64,000 nt of DNA from Geobacter sp. UBA5730 (GCA_002419465.1 DIGE01000008.1:44351-108350); one strand, 5' to 3'; shown: positions 52,474 to 62,709, counted from the first letter of the stretch. Notes: generated by a model from the sequence alone, not told the origin. Made by a program: numbers and translations.

Positions 52474-54537
52474 TTAACCCGAAAGTTTGCCGAAATCAGC
52501 GACTTTGCCGAAGAGGCGGCTGATAGCGGTCAGGAGGGCCAAGCGATTGGCGCGCACCTTCTCTTCATCAGCCATGACCATTACGGCATCGAAAAATCCA
52601 TCCACTGCCCATTTGATGGCAGCGATCTCGGCCAGTGCCTTGAGATAGTTCTGATCAGCAATTTCAGTCTCAGCCTTGACCTTGGCCTCCTGAAAGGCTT
52701 TGTAGAGGGTGTGCTCCGCCTCGTCCTGAAACAGGGCCGGATCGACCGGTGCATCGATACCCTCTTTGACGATGTTACAGACCCGTTTGAATGCAGCGGT
52801 CAGGGCCAGGTAATCCTCCCGTTTACGGAAGGTTGCCAAAGCCTTGACCCGTGCAGCCAGGTCGGCCAGATCGTCGAAACCGATGGCCAGTGCAGCCTCA
52901 ATTACATCGGCGGGGATATCGTTGGCCAGCAGATTTGTCAGACGCCCCCGGAAGAATTCCAGGATATCGTGACGCACCTCGTCGCGGGGGCGGGTCAGCT
53001 TGGGGGCCAGCTGGCTCAGGGCGCTATCCACCAGTGTGCTGAGGGATATCCGGTAGCCCTTGTCCAGTATGATCGCAATGATGCCGATGGTGGCCCGTCG
53101 CAGCGCGTAGGGGTCGGCGCCGCCGGTGGGGATCAACCCCACGCCAAAACAGCCGCAGACGGTGTCCAGTTTATCAGCCAGTGAGACAAAGGCTCCGGCG
53201 TCCGAGGCTGGCAGTTCGCCGCCGGCCTGGGTGGGCAGATAGTGTTCGGCAATCGCCAGGGCCACAGCCGGTTCCTCGCCATCGTGCCGGGCATACTCGC
53301 AGCCCATGATCCCCTGCACCTCGGGAAATTCGCCTACCATGCCGGAGACCAGGTCTGCCTTGCACAGATAGGCGGCCCGGCCGGCCTGCTTTTGTACTGC
53401 CGGATTAAGCTGCCCCGCCAGTTGCTCTGCCAGGGCCTTGAAGCGCTCCATCTTTTCAAAGGAGGTGCCCAGTTTCTGCTGGTAAACCACACTTTTCAGG
53501 CCTTCAACCCGGCTCTCCAGGCGAACCTTGCGGTCTTCGTCAAAGAAGAAGCGGGCATCGGAGAGGCGTGCCCGCAACACCCGTTCGTTGCCTTTGACTA
53601 CCACGGTCGGATCTTCGGCCAGGGTGTTGGGTACGGTGATGAAGTAGGGTAACAGCTTGCCGGCTTCGTCCACCACCGAAAAATAACGCTGGTGCGAACG
53701 CATTGAGGTGATCAGCACCTCCTTGGGCACTACCAGAAATTCGGCCGGGATGGTTCCGATGATGGCGCTGGGGTACTCCACCAGGTAGGTCACCTCATTC
53801 AGTAGTGCCTCATCCGCGAGCAGGTGGCCGCCGGTAGCCTTGGCAACCCGGTGTACTTCTTTGCGAATGATCTCCTGACGACGCACCTGGTCCACAATCA
53901 CGAAGTGGCGTTCGCATTCCTCCAGGTAGTGGTCAAAATCACGTACCGGGAACGGCTGGTTGGCCATGAAGCGATGGCCGCGGGAGACGTTGCCGCTGGT
54001 GATCGGCCCGAACGAAAAGGGGATCACACTGCCGTCAAACAGGGCCACAATCCAGTGGACCGGCCGGGCGAAGCGGATGTCCAGATCGGCCCAGCGCATC
54101 GACTTCTTGAACGGGATGCCTGTCACCAGCTTCGGCAGCAGCTCTGCCAGCAGTTCGTGGGTGGGGCGTCCCTGCTCTTGCTTGGTAACGGACAGATACT
54201 CACCCTTGTCGGTGGTGATTACCTGCAGGTCTTTGACTGTAACGCCTTGGCTTTTGGCGAATCCCTCGGCGGCCTTGGTCGGGGTGCCGTCAGGGGCAAA
54301 GGCGGCCTTTTGGGAGGGGCCCATGGCGGTGAGCTCGGCATCGGGCTGCACTGCCGGCAGTCCCTGCACCACCAGGGTCAGGCGGCGGGGGGTGCCCAGG
54401 GTTTTTATCGCATGGTATTCCAGGCGGGCCGCAACCAATTCCTTGCGGATCATTTCTTCCAGGCTGGCCAGGGCCTTGGGGACAAAGCCGGCCGGAATCT
54501 CCTCGGCGCCGATCTCAAGTAACAGTTCTTTGGTCAT
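52474..54537 (-). CDS. glyS: Glycyl-tRNA synthetase beta subunit
   Basis: 687 residues. Starts MTKELLLEIGAEEIPAGFVP, the family signature, with LSDARFFFDEDRK and an HD-like region (VSLADKLDTVCGCFGVGL) and a C-terminal anticodon-binding part. Binds tRNA-Gly and works with GlyQ as a tetramer. Starts 3 bases after glyQ. Confidence 0.98.
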   Translation of the reverse strand: MTKELLLEIGAEEIPAGFVPKALASLEEMIRKELVAARLEYHAIKTLGTPRRLTLVVQGLPAVQPDAELTAMGPSQKAAFAPDGTPTKAAEGFAKSQGVTVKDLQVITTDKGEYLSVTKQEQGRPTHELLAELLPKLVTGIPFKKSMRWADLDIRFARPVHWIVALFDGSVIPFSFGPITSGNVSRGHRFMANQPFPVRDFDHYLEECERHFVIVDQVRRQEIIRKEVHRVAKATGGHLLADEALLNEVTYLVEYPSAIIGTIPAEFLVVPKEVLITSMRSHQRYFSVVDEAGKLLPYFITVPNTLAEDPTVVVKGNERVLRARLSDARFFFDEDRKVRLESRVEGLKSVVYQQKLGTSFEKMERFKALAEQLAGQLNPAVQKQAGRAAYLCKADLVSGMVGEFPEVQGIMGCEYARHDGEEPAVALAIAEHYLPTQAGGELPASDAGAFVSLADKLDTVCGCFGVGLIPTGGADPYALRRATIGIIAIILDKGYRISLSTLVDSALSQLAPKLTRPRDEVRHDILEFFRGRLTNLLANDIPADVIEAALAIGFDDLADLAARVKALATFRKREDYLALTAAFKRVCNIVKEGIDAPVDPALFQDEAEHTLYKAFQEAKVKAETEIADQNYLKALAEIAAIKWAVDGFFDAVMVMADEEKVRANRLALLTAISRLFGKVADFGKLSG

Positions 54538-54540
54538 GGT

Positions 54541-55416
<876 letters not shown>

Positions 55417-55527
55417 GGTACTACCTCCGTGAGGATAGAGATTAAAGTATATAACTACGCAGGGTGACAGATACACATACCAGAGAGATACCGGCTTGGT
55501 CAAGAATCGAACGGTGCTTTGCCGGGG

Positions 55528-56442
55528 TCAGGGCGGGCAGTTGGCGCACATCGATTTAAACAGATTGGTGCTCAGGTAGCGATCGCCCCGGTCGGGAATG
55601 ATCACCACGATGGTTCCGCTTTCCAGCTCTTGGGCCAGCTGGAAGGCCCCGGCCATGGCGGCGCCGCCGGACATGCCGCAGAAGATCCCCTCGTGGGCGG
55701 CCAGGCGCCGGGCGGTGTCAAAGGCGGTTTCGTCATCGATCACCAGCTTGCGATGCAGCATCGCTTCGTGATAGATGGCCGGCACGATCGCCTCTTTCAT
55801 GTTCTTCAAACCCTGGATGGCGTGCCCCAGGTTCGGTTCCACCCCCACCACCTGGACGGTGGGCAGCTGCTTTTTCAGGCAGGCCGCCACCCCCATCAGG
55901 GTGCCTCCGGTGCCCATGCCGGCCACGAAATGGGTCAGGGTGCCGCCCGTCTGGGAGATGATCTCCGGTCCGGTGGTCAGTTCGTGAGCCAGGGGGTTGT
56001 TGGGGTTGTCGTACTGATTCGGCAGGTAGTAGCGTCCCGGTTCCTCGTTATAGATTTTATGGGCCAGGCGGATGGCTCCATCGGTTTTTTCGCAGCCGGG
56101 GGAGAGTACGATCTCGGCGCCATAGGCCTCCAGAATGCTGCGGCGCTCCTGGCTGACGCAGGCCGGCATGGCCAGCTTAATGCGGTAGCCACGGGCCGAG
56201 GCGATCATCGCCAGGGCGATGCCGGTGTTGCCGGAGGTCGGTTCCAGGATGATCTTGTCCGGGGTCAGCTCGCCGGATTGTTCGGCAGCCAGGATCATCT
56301 GGCGAGCCGGACGATCTTTAATCGAGCCGCCGGGGTTGTTCCCTTCCAATTTGGCCAGGATCGTAACCTTGGGGTGAGGGGCGTTGCTGATGTTTACCAG
56401 CGGGGTGTTGCCGATGGCATTCAGGAGTGACTGTCCTTGCAC
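55528..56442 (-). CDS. cysM: Cysteine synthase, CysM type
   Basis: 304 residues. PLP fold type II enzyme that makes cysteine from O-acetylserine and sulfide or thiosulfate. Schiff-base lysine in GGSIKDRPA, the phosphate loop TSGNTGIAL and MGTGGTLMGV, and the lid region. The NNPGGSIKDR form and GRYYLPNQYDNP favour CysM over CysK. Start is GTG with AGG 9 bases upstream. It lies 111 bases before glyQ. Confidence 0.92.
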   Translation of the reverse strand: MQGQSLLNAIGNTPLVNISNAPHPKVTILAKLEGNNPGGSIKDRPARQMILAAEQSGELTPDKIILEPTSGNTGIALAMIASARGYRIKLAMPACVSQERRSILEAYGAEIVLSPGCEKTDGAIRLAHKIYNEEPGRYYLPNQYDNPNNPLAHELTTGPEIISQTGGTLTHFVAGMGTGGTLMGVAACLKKQLPTVQVVGVEPNLGHAIQGLKNMKEAIVPAIYHEAMLHRKLVIDDETAFDTARRLAAHEGIFCGMSGGAAMAGAFQLAQELESGTIVVIIPDRGDRYLSTNLFKSMCANCPP

Positions 56443-56489
56443 GGAAGATACCTGCCTTGGGGCATATGGAGTATGAGTCGCCGTCTGCG

Positions 56490-56792
56490 TCAGGTGTGTG
56501 TTATAGCCGTTCGTACCGGGGGGGTCAAGGAGTTATCGGGCCAAAGGCTTGTTGCCTCATCACTTTCCTGTTGACAGAGATGATCAGTTTGTGTTTTAGC
56601 TGAAACAACGTAGGTGTTGTTACCGTCCACACTGGCCTTCATTCCTTGTTTGTATTCCCTGTTGCTATCCGTGAAAAAGTAGATGCCTGATCTCTCATCG
56701 CGTTTTTGTACGCATTCAAACTGGTCCAGACCCCTGGGTGCTCTGCCTGTCAGCTGCGGAATCTCCATCGGGGCGATGTCCGGCTGTCCCAT
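56490..56792 (-). CDS. Possible small protein antisense to the rho leader
   Basis: A 100-codon frame, MGQPDIAPMEIPQL..., whose composition is protein-like (two cysteines in ECVQKRDERSG and DHLCQQESD, alternating beta-type residues in SGIYFFTDSNREYKQG). The frame is open further upstream across the rho start, where NVLLLVGLSGVMG resembles a signal-peptide core, but no start codon with a binding site is found there. It may be a truncated exported protein. No family recognised, and it conflicts with a rho leader on the other strand. Confidence 0.35.
   Translation of the reverse strand: MGQPDIAPMEIPQLTGRAPRGLDQFECVQKRDERSGIYFFTDSNREYKQGMKASVDGNNTYVVSAKTQTDHLCQQESDEATSLWPDNSLTPPVRTAITHT
56571..56599 (+). 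promoter_or_regulatory. Candidate promoter of rho
   Basis: TTGACA (consensus), 17-base spacer, TTTTAG (weak). It would give rho a leader of about 220 bases, similar in length to known self-regulated rho leaders. The -10 match is poor. Confidence 0.35.
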
Positions 56793-56828
56793 GACCCCAC
56801 TTAATCCCACCAGCAGGAGAACGTTGTC

Positions 56829-58076
56829 GTGAACCTCCAGGAACTCAAGAACAAGAAAATCAGCGAACTGAATGCCATCGCCCGTGATCTGAACATCGAG
56901 GGGGCCTCCGGCCTGCGCAAGCAGGACTTGATCTTTGCCATTCTGAATGCCCAGACCGAACAGAACGGCTCCATCTATGGCGAAGGTGTCCTGGAGACCC
57001 TGCAAGACGGCTTCGGATTCTTGAGGGCGCCTGACTACAACTACCTGCCCGGTCCCGACGATATCTATGTCTCGCCCAGCCAGATCCGGCGTTTTAACCT
57101 GCGCACCGGTGATACGGTCTCGGGTCAGATCCGCCCTCCCAAGGAAGGGGAGCGTTATTTTGCGCTGCTCAAGGTGGAGACCCTCAACTTTGAACCGCCC
57201 GAGGCGGCCCGCGACAAGACCCTGTTTGACAACCTGACCCCGCTGTATCCCGAAGAAAAACTCAAACTGGAAACCGCGCCGGACAACTACGGCATGCGGG
57301 TGATGGAGCTGGTCTCGCCGATCGGCAAGGGACAGCGTGGCCTGATTGTGGCCCCGCCCCGCACCGGCAAGACCATGCTGATCCAGAACATTGCCAACTC
57401 GATTGCCGAGAATCACCCAGAGGTCTACCTGATCGTGCTGCTGATCGACGAGCGGCCGGAAGAGGTGACCGACATGCAGCGTTCCGTCAAGGGGGAGGTG
57501 GTCTCCTCAACCTTTGACGAACCGGCCACCCGCCACGTCCAAGTGGCCGAAATGGTGATCGAGAAGGCCAAGCGGCTGGTGGAACACAAAAAAGACGTGG
57601 TGATCCTGCTGGATTCCATCACCCGTCTGGCCCGGGCATATAACACCGTGCTGCCCCCTTCCGGCAAGATCCTGACCGGCGGGGTGGACGCCAACGCGTT
57701 GCAGAAACCCAAGCGGTTCTTCGGCGCCGCCCGCAACATCGAGGAGGGTGGCTCCCTGACCATCATCGCCACCGCCCTGGTGGACACCGGCAGCAAGATG
57801 GACGAGGTGATCTTTGAAGAGTTCAAGGGCACCGGCAACATGGAGGTCCACCTGGACCGCCGCCTGGTGGAGAAACGGACCTTCCCGGCCATCGACATTA
57901 ACAAGTCCGGCACCCGTAAGGAAGAGCTGTTGATCGAGAAGGTGTCCCTGAACCGGATCTGGATCCTGCGTAAGGTGCTGCACCCGATGAACGTAATGGA
58001 TGCCATGGAGTTCCTGTTGGACAAGCTCTCCGAGACCAAGACCAATCAGGCTTTCCTGGATTCGATGAATAAATAG
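56829..58076 (+). CDS. rho: Transcription termination factor Rho
   Basis: 415 residues. N-terminal MNLQELKNKKISELNAIARD helical domain and RNA-binding cold-shock fold (GVLETLQDGFGFLRAPDYNY), then a RecA-like ATPase: Walker A APPRTGKTML, Walker B VVILLDSITRLARAYN, Q loop GGVDANALQKPKRFFGAARN and R-loop/arginine finger LVEKRTFPAID. Start is GTG with AGGAG 9 bases before. Short, without insertion domain. Heads a cluster of translation genes. Confidence 0.98.
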   Translation: MNLQELKNKKISELNAIARDLNIEGASGLRKQDLIFAILNAQTEQNGSIYGEGVLETLQDGFGFLRAPDYNYLPGPDDIYVSPSQIRRFNLRTGDTVSGQIRPPKEGERYFALLKVETLNFEPPEAARDKTLFDNLTPLYPEEKLKLETAPDNYGMRVMELVSPIGKGQRGLIVAPPRTGKTMLIQNIANSIAENHPEVYLIVLLIDERPEEVTDMQRSVKGEVVSSTFDEPATRHVQVAEMVIEKAKRLVEHKKDVVILLDSITRLARAYNTVLPPSGKILTGGVDANALQKPKRFFGAARNIEEGGSLTIIATALVDTGSKMDEVIFEEFKGTGNMEVHLDRRLVEKRTFPAIDINKSGTRKEELLIEKVSLNRIWILRKVLHPMNVMDAMEFLLDKLSETKTNQAFLDSMNK

Positions 58077-58086
58077 AAAAAAGTGC

Positions 58087-58116
58087 TTGAAAAAACAGGC
58101 CTACATCCGATAAAGT
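58087..58116 (+). promoter_or_regulatory. Candidate promoter of rpmE
   Basis: TTGAAA (58087-58092) and TAAAGT (58111-58116, 18-base spacer) or GATAAA (16-base spacer), in the gap after rho. Confidence 0.4.
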
Positions 58117-58170
58117 AAACTTTCGCCGAAACACAGCTTTATGACGAGCTGACCACAAGGAGGAGCTGCA

Positions 58171-58371
58171 ATGAAAGAAGGTATTCACCCCGCTTATAAC
58201 GAAATTACTGTGAAGTGCGCCTGTGGCCACAGCTTCCAGACCCGTTCCACCCGTAAGGAAATCTTTACTGAAATCTGCTCCGCCTGCCATCCCTTCTTTA
58301 CTGGCAAGCAGAAGCTGGTGGATACCGCCGGCCGCGTTGAGCGGTTCAAGCGCCGTTACGGCCAGGCTTAG
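58171..58371 (+). CDS. rpmE: 50S ribosomal protein L31
   Basis: 66 residues. Zinc-binding (C+) form: CACGH and CSACHPFF provide four ligands. GGAGG lies before the ATG. L31 bridges the subunits. The presence of the C+ form implies zinc-replete growth; a C-minus paralogue is not in the window. Confidence 0.97.
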   Translation: MKEGIHPAYNEITVKCACGHSFQTRSTRKEIFTEICSACHPFFTGKQKLVDTAGRVERFKRRYGQA

Positions 58372-58391
58372 CGTTCACCTGTAGCGTGTCG

Positions 58392-58425
58392 AGGGGGGTG
58401 TGCCGGACAGGTGCAGCCCCCTTTT
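58392..58425 (+). terminator. Terminator after rpmE
   Basis: AGGGGG and CCCCCT arms, inner TG/CA pairs and a long loop, followed by five T. Confidence 0.65.
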
Positions 58426-58489
58426 TGCATCTATACCAATTCTAACGCAGAGAGCGCCTTGAGTTGGAATTGGCATGATGTGGGGATCT

Positions 58490-59182
58490 ATGAACATCGA
58501 ACTATTGCAATACACCCCTGAACCGGAGCGAACCGTGGCCCTGGCGGCCCGGTTGTGCTACTCGCCGGCCGACCTTGATGAGTTGCGGGGCAAGATCGAC
58601 AGCTCGGACTGTGCCGCCTTCATTGACAAGATCATGTGCCTGGGGCACCACTCGGTGCTGGAACACGCCTCCTTCACCTTCGGGGTTGAGGGGATCTCGC
58701 GGGTCACCAGCCATCAGCTGGTCAGACATCGGGTGGCCTCTTATTCCCAGCAATCTCAACGCTACGTCTCCCATGCCGAACGTTTTGCAGCGGTGCTGCC
58801 TCCTGCGGTGGCGGCCAATCAGGAGGCCAAGCGGATATTCGAGTTCAGTACCGGTGTGGTACATCAGGCCTACAAACAGTTGGTGGAGATGGGGATTGCC
58901 GCCGAGGATGCCCGCTACCTGTTGCCGAACGCCACCGAGACCAAGCTGATCATGACCATGAACGCCAGGGAGTTATTGCACTTCTTCCGCTTGCGCTGCT
59001 GTGAGCGGGCCCAGTGGGAAATCCGTTCCATGGCGGTGGGCATGCTCAAGCTGGTCAAGCAGATCGCCCCTACCATCTTCCGGGATGCCGGCCCCGGCTG
59101 TGTGGCCGGATCTTGCCCGGAAGGGGATTTCTGTTGCGGTCGCACGGCCGAGGTACGCAAACAGTTCAGGAGCCTGACCTAA
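58490..59182 (+). CDS. thyX: Flavin-dependent thymidylate synthase
   Basis: Makes dTMP from dUMP with FAD, methylenetetrahydrofolate and NADPH. 230 residues with the diagnostic RHRVASYSQQSQR (RHR-x3-S-x-x-x-S-x-R type) and ELLHFFRLRCCERAQWEIR. A C-terminal cysteine-rich tail (GCVAGSCPEGDFCCG) is unusual-looking for the family core and could bind metal. The start MNIELLQY is chosen on homology; ATGs 12 and 15 bases earlier are in frame. The next gene starts on the stop codon. Confidence 0.95.
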   Translation: MNIELLQYTPEPERTVALAARLCYSPADLDELRGKIDSSDCAAFIDKIMCLGHHSVLEHASFTFGVEGISRVTSHQLVRHRVASYSQQSQRYVSHAERFAAVLPPAVAANQEAKRIFEFSTGVVHQAYKQLVEMGIAAEDARYLLPNATETKLIMTMNARELLHFFRLRCCERAQWEIRSMAVGMLKLVKQIAPTIFRDAGPGCVAGSCPEGDFCCGRTAEVRKQFRSLT

Positions 59183-60105
59183 TGGATAAAATCAATATTG
59201 GTGGCCAAGCAGTGCTGGAAGGGGTGATGATGCGTGCTCCCCGGGCCATGGCCATTGCGGTGCGTCGTCCCAACGGCGAGATTGTCATCAGGCGCGAGCA
59301 GTCCCCCCCTCTGTCGGAGCGGTTCCCGATCGTTAAGCTGCCGTTATTGCGAGGCGCCGTGGCGCTGGTCACGTCGTTGATCATCGGCATCAAGGCACTC
59401 AACTTTTCGGCCAACGAGGCGTTGGTAGAGGAGGAAGAGGAGGGGCAGGAGGCCAAAAAAGAGGAGTTGTCTTCCTGGGCACTGGCCGGCACCATGGTGG
59501 TGGCCTTCGGCTTCGGTATCGCCCTGTTCTTCGTGTTACCGCTCTACCTGACCAAGCTGTTGGTGCCGGTGATGGGTGACAACAACATCCTCTTCAATCT
59601 GGTGGACGGCCTGATCCGGGTGGTGGTTTTTTTGCTTTACATCTGGTCGATTGCCCGGATGAAGGATATCCAGCGGGTGTTCCAGTACCATGGGGCCGAG
59701 CACAAGACCATCTTCGCCTTTGAGGCAGGGGTTGAATTGAGCCTGGAGAACGTCAGGCATTTCAGTCGCCTGCACCCCCGTTGCGGCACCAGCTTCCTGC
59801 TGATCGTGATGCTGGTCAGTATCGCTGTGTTTTCATTGATCCCCAAGGCCTGGCCGTTTGTCTACAAGGCCCTGTCCAGGGTGGTGCTGTTGCCGCTGAT
59901 TGCTGGCATCTCTTACGAGTTTCTGAAATGGAGCGCCAAAAATGACCGGCATCCGTTGGTCAAGCTGGTGATCACACCGGGGCTGGCCCTGCAGCGTCTG
60001 ACCACCCGTGAACCGGATGACGACCAACTTGAGGTGGCGATCCGTTCGGTGCAGGAGGCGTTGGACGAAAACGCAGGATACCGTGACGATAGAATAGTTG
60101 TGTAA
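59182..60105 (+). CDS. DUF1385 membrane protein (YqhQ-like)
   Basis: 307 residues. Starts MDKINIGGQAVLEGVMMRAP, the family signature, then three to four membrane helices (e.g. LAGTMVVAFGFGIALFFVL) and the block FQYHGAEHKTIFAFEAG, with HPRCGTSF. Function not known. Its ATG overlaps the thyX stop. Position before prfA is conserved in many bacteria. Confidence 0.88.
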   Translation: MDKINIGGQAVLEGVMMRAPRAMAIAVRRPNGEIVIRREQSPPLSERFPIVKLPLLRGAVALVTSLIIGIKALNFSANEALVEEEEEGQEAKKEELSSWALAGTMVVAFGFGIALFFVLPLYLTKLLVPVMGDNNILFNLVDGLIRVVVFLLYIWSIARMKDIQRVFQYHGAEHKTIFAFEAGVELSLENVRHFSRLHPRCGTSFLLIVMLVSIAVFSLIPKAWPFVYKALSRVVLLPLIAGISYEFLKWSAKNDRHPLVKLVITPGLALQRLTTREPDDDQLEVAIRSVQEALDENAGYRDDRIVV

Positions 60106-60256
60106 CGGAACTGCTTATTTCCGCAATCTCGGCGTTGTCCTGCGGGCCTCCTTGTGCGGCGTATCACCACTATACGCCTCCGCGTCGTCCCTGGGACGCC
60201 TTGACCTTGCGAAAAACGCGCGTTCCTTTTATTGATTGGTTTGAGGAATTTTAAGC
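60106..60256. repeat. Structured intergenic element before prfA
   Basis: This GC-rich stretch is unlike neighbouring gaps. GGCGTAT (60158-60164) and ATACGCC (60172-60178) form a stem with a 7-base loop; CGTCC (60186-60190) and GGACG (60194-60198) form a second. TTGCGAAAAACGCGC follows. The arrangement resembles a dispersed intergenic repeat of the kind common in this group, but no second copy exists in the window, so repeat status is untested. The last 30 bases hold the prfA ribosome binding site. Confidence 0.4.
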
Positions 60257-61324
60257 ATGTTCGATAAGATTCAAGATTTGGAAATACGTTTTCAGGAGCT
60301 GGAGTCGCTGCTGTCCGACCCGGTGGTGATCAGCAACCAGCCGGAATTCCGCAAGCTGTCCCGTGAACATGCCGATCTGGCGCCGTTGATTGAGGCCTAT
60401 CGTCGTTACCGGAAGGTCCAGGAAGAGCTGGAAGAAAACCGGGAACTGCTGGCTGACCCCGAGATGAAGGAGCTGGCCGCGGAAGAGCTGGCCCGTCTTG
60501 AGGATGAGCGGGCAAAGCTGGAAGCAGCTATCCAGTTGCTGCTGCTGCCCAAAGATCCCAATGATTCCCGCGACGTAATCCTGGAGATTCGCGCCGGCAC
60601 CGGTGGTGACGAATCGGCCCTGTTCGCCGGTGACCTGTTCAGGATGTATTCCCGTTTTGCCGAGAAGAATCGTTGGAAGGTGGAACTGCTCTCCTGTTCC
60701 GAGTCGGAGCGGGGTGGTTATAAGGAAGTGATCGCCTCGATTGAGGGCCAGGATGTCTTTGCCAAGCTGAAGTATGAGTCCGGCACCCACCGTGTCCAGC
60801 GAGTACCCGAGACCGAGGCCCAGGGGCGGATTCATACCAGCGCCTGCACCGTGGCGATCATGGCTGAGGCCGAGGATGTGGATATCGATATTCGGCCGGA
60901 CGACCTGAAGATCGACGTTTACCGTTCCTCCGGCGCTGGCGGTCAGCACGTCAACACCACCGACTCGGCGGTACGGATTACCCACCTTCCCACCGGCACG
61001 GTGGTGGCCTGTCAGGAAGAACGCAGTCAGATCAAGAACCGGGCCAAGGCGATGAAGGTCTTGAAGACCCGCATACTGGACAACATCCTCCAGGAACAGA
61101 ACGCCAAGATGGCGGCCGACCGCAAGCAGCAGGTCGGTTCAGGCGATCGTTCCGAACGGATTCGTACCTACAACTATCCCCAGGGCCGGATGACCGACCA
61201 CCGTATCGGTCTGACCCTTTACCGGCTGGATTCAATTATGGCCGGTGATATCGAGGAGATCACCGATGCCCTGCGGACGTACTACCAGATGGAGGCGTTA
61301 AAGGCCCAAAGTGAAAGCACCTGA
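60257..61324 (+). CDS. prfA: Peptide chain release factor 1
   Basis: 355 residues. Recognises UAA and UAG. GGQ motif in GAGGQHVNTTDS; the tripeptide anticodon region reads RVPETEAQ, PET where E. coli has PAT, within the P-x-T pattern of RF1. GAGGA about 10 bases before the ATG. Overlaps prmC, which encodes its methylase. Confidence 0.97.
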   Translation: MFDKIQDLEIRFQELESLLSDPVVISNQPEFRKLSREHADLAPLIEAYRRYRKVQEELEENRELLADPEMKELAAEELARLEDERAKLEAAIQLLLLPKDPNDSRDVILEIRAGTGGDESALFAGDLFRMYSRFAEKNRWKVELLSCSESERGGYKEVIASIEGQDVFAKLKYESGTHRVQRVPETEAQGRIHTSACTVAIMAEAEDVDIDIRPDDLKIDVYRSSGAGGQHVNTTDSAVRITHLPTGTVVACQEERSQIKNRAKAMKVLKTRILDNILQEQNAKMAADRKQQVGSGDRSERIRTYNYPQGRMTDHRIGLTLYRLDSIMAGDIEEITDALRTYYQMEALKAQSEST

Positions 61325-62168
61325 CGACACCTGGACCACCCTCAAGGTTCTGACCTGGACCACCGGTTACCTGGCTGACAAGGGGGTGGAGAACGCCCGC
61401 CGCGAGGCTGAGTGGTTGCTGTGTGAGGCCACCGGTCTGGACCGGGTGGGGCTGTATCTCAATTTTGACAAGCCGCTGAGCGATGACGAGTTGTCCGGTT
61501 ACCGTGCCCTGGTGGCCCGCCGGGGAAAACGGGAGCCGCTTCAGCATATCCTGGGCAGCCAGGAGTTTGATGGCCTATCCTTCGAGGTATCCCCTGCCGT
61601 ATTGATTCCTCGCCACGACACAGAAACGCTGCTTGAACAAGCGGTGCTGTGTGTTCCTCAAGCCCGTTATATTCTCGATATTGGTACCGGCTCCGGTTGT
61701 ATTGCCATCGCTCTCGCAAAGCGTCTACCGGAAGCTATGACCACGGCAGTTGACCTCTCGTCTGAAGCCCTGGTCGTAGCGCAGCATAATGCGGATGCGC
61801 ACGGCGCAGTCATTGAATTTCTACCCGGTTCCTTCTTCGAGCCGGTGGCTGGACGCCGGTTCGATCTGATCGTTTCCAATCCCCCCTACATTACCCGTGC
61901 TGATCTGGCTACTCTACAGCCAGAGGTGCGAGATTTTGAACCTCGTCTTGCCCTTGATGGCGGCCTGGATGGTCTGGATGCCTACCGGGCGATTACGGCT
62001 CAGGCCCCGGCGCATCTGCAGCCCGGCGGCTGGCTGCTGCTGGAGGTAGGGGCCGGGCAGGCGACGGATGTTTCCACATTGCTGGTGCAGGCCGGATTTG
62101 GTGATATCATCACAGCCACCGATCCCGGTGGTATTCAGCGGATCGTGGGAGGCCGGCATGGAGCGTGA
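61311..62168 (+). CDS. prmC: Release factor glutamine methyltransferase
   Basis: 285 residues. Methylates the GGQ glutamine of release factors. SAM motif LDIGTGSGCIAIALAK and catalytic SNPPYIT; N-terminal helical domain precedes (EWLLCEATGLDR). Start is GTG inside the prfA end (14-base overlap), with AAAGG 7 bases before. Codon use is slightly more AT-rich in the middle than in neighbours. Confidence 0.96.
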   Translation: MKAPDDTWTTLKVLTWTTGYLADKGVENARREAEWLLCEATGLDRVGLYLNFDKPLSDDELSGYRALVARRGKREPLQHILGSQEFDGLSFEVSPAVLIPRHDTETLLEQAVLCVPQARYILDIGTGSGCIAIALAKRLPEAMTTAVDLSSEALVVAQHNADAHGAVIEFLPGSFFEPVAGRRFDLIVSNPPYITRADLATLQPEVRDFEPRLALDGGLDGLDAYRAITAQAPAHLQPGGWLLLEVGAGQATDVSTLLVQAGFGDIITATDPGGIQRIVGGRHGA

Positions 62169-62709
62169 CGAGGCGTTGCGGGTATTGGAAGAGGCTGATT
62201 GCCTGGTTGACCAACCTGCTGTGGAGACAGCGATCACCCGGATGGCCGCCGAGATCACTGCGCGGATCGGCAAACAGAACCCGCTGGTCTTCTGCGTCAT
62301 GAACGGTGGCCTGATCTTCTGCGGCCAGTTGTTGACCCGGTTGCCGTTTCCGCTGGAGGTGGGGTATCTGCACGCCACCCGCTACGGGCGGGAGATCAAC
62401 GGCGGCGAGCTGGAGTGGCAGGCTGTCCCCCAGACTGACATGAACGGCCGGACCGTGCTGCTGGTGGATGACATCCTCGATGAGGGAATCACCCTCAAGG
62501 CCTTGGCTGATGAGTGTCACCAGCGCGGCGCCAGAAGTGTACTAACCGCCGTACTGCTGGACAAACAGCACGACCGCAAGGTGCAGCCCGGCTACCGGGC
62601 TGACTTTACCGGTCTGGATATCCCGGATCGATTCGTATTCGGCTATGGACTGGACTATGACGGTATGTGGCGCAATGCCGCCGGTATTTATGCCGTGAAG
62701 GGGATGTAG
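62158..62709 (+). CDS. hpt: Purine phosphoribosyltransferase (hypoxanthine-guanine type)
   Basis: 183 residues. PRPP-binding motif VLLVDDILDEGITL, flexible loop and PNG-like VFCVMNGGLIF. It salvages hypoxanthine/guanine to nucleotides. GGGAGG 5 bases before the ATG. Its first 11 bases overlap prmC. Base preference cannot be settled from sequence. Confidence 0.85.
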   Translation: MERDEALRVLEEADCLVDQPAVETAITRMAAEITARIGKQNPLVFCVMNGGLIFCGQLLTRLPFPLEVGYLHATRYGREINGGELEWQAVPQTDMNGRTVLLVDDILDEGITLKALADECHQRGARSVLTAVLLDKQHDRKVQPGYRADFTGLDIPDRFVFGYGLDYDGMWRNAAGIYAVKGM

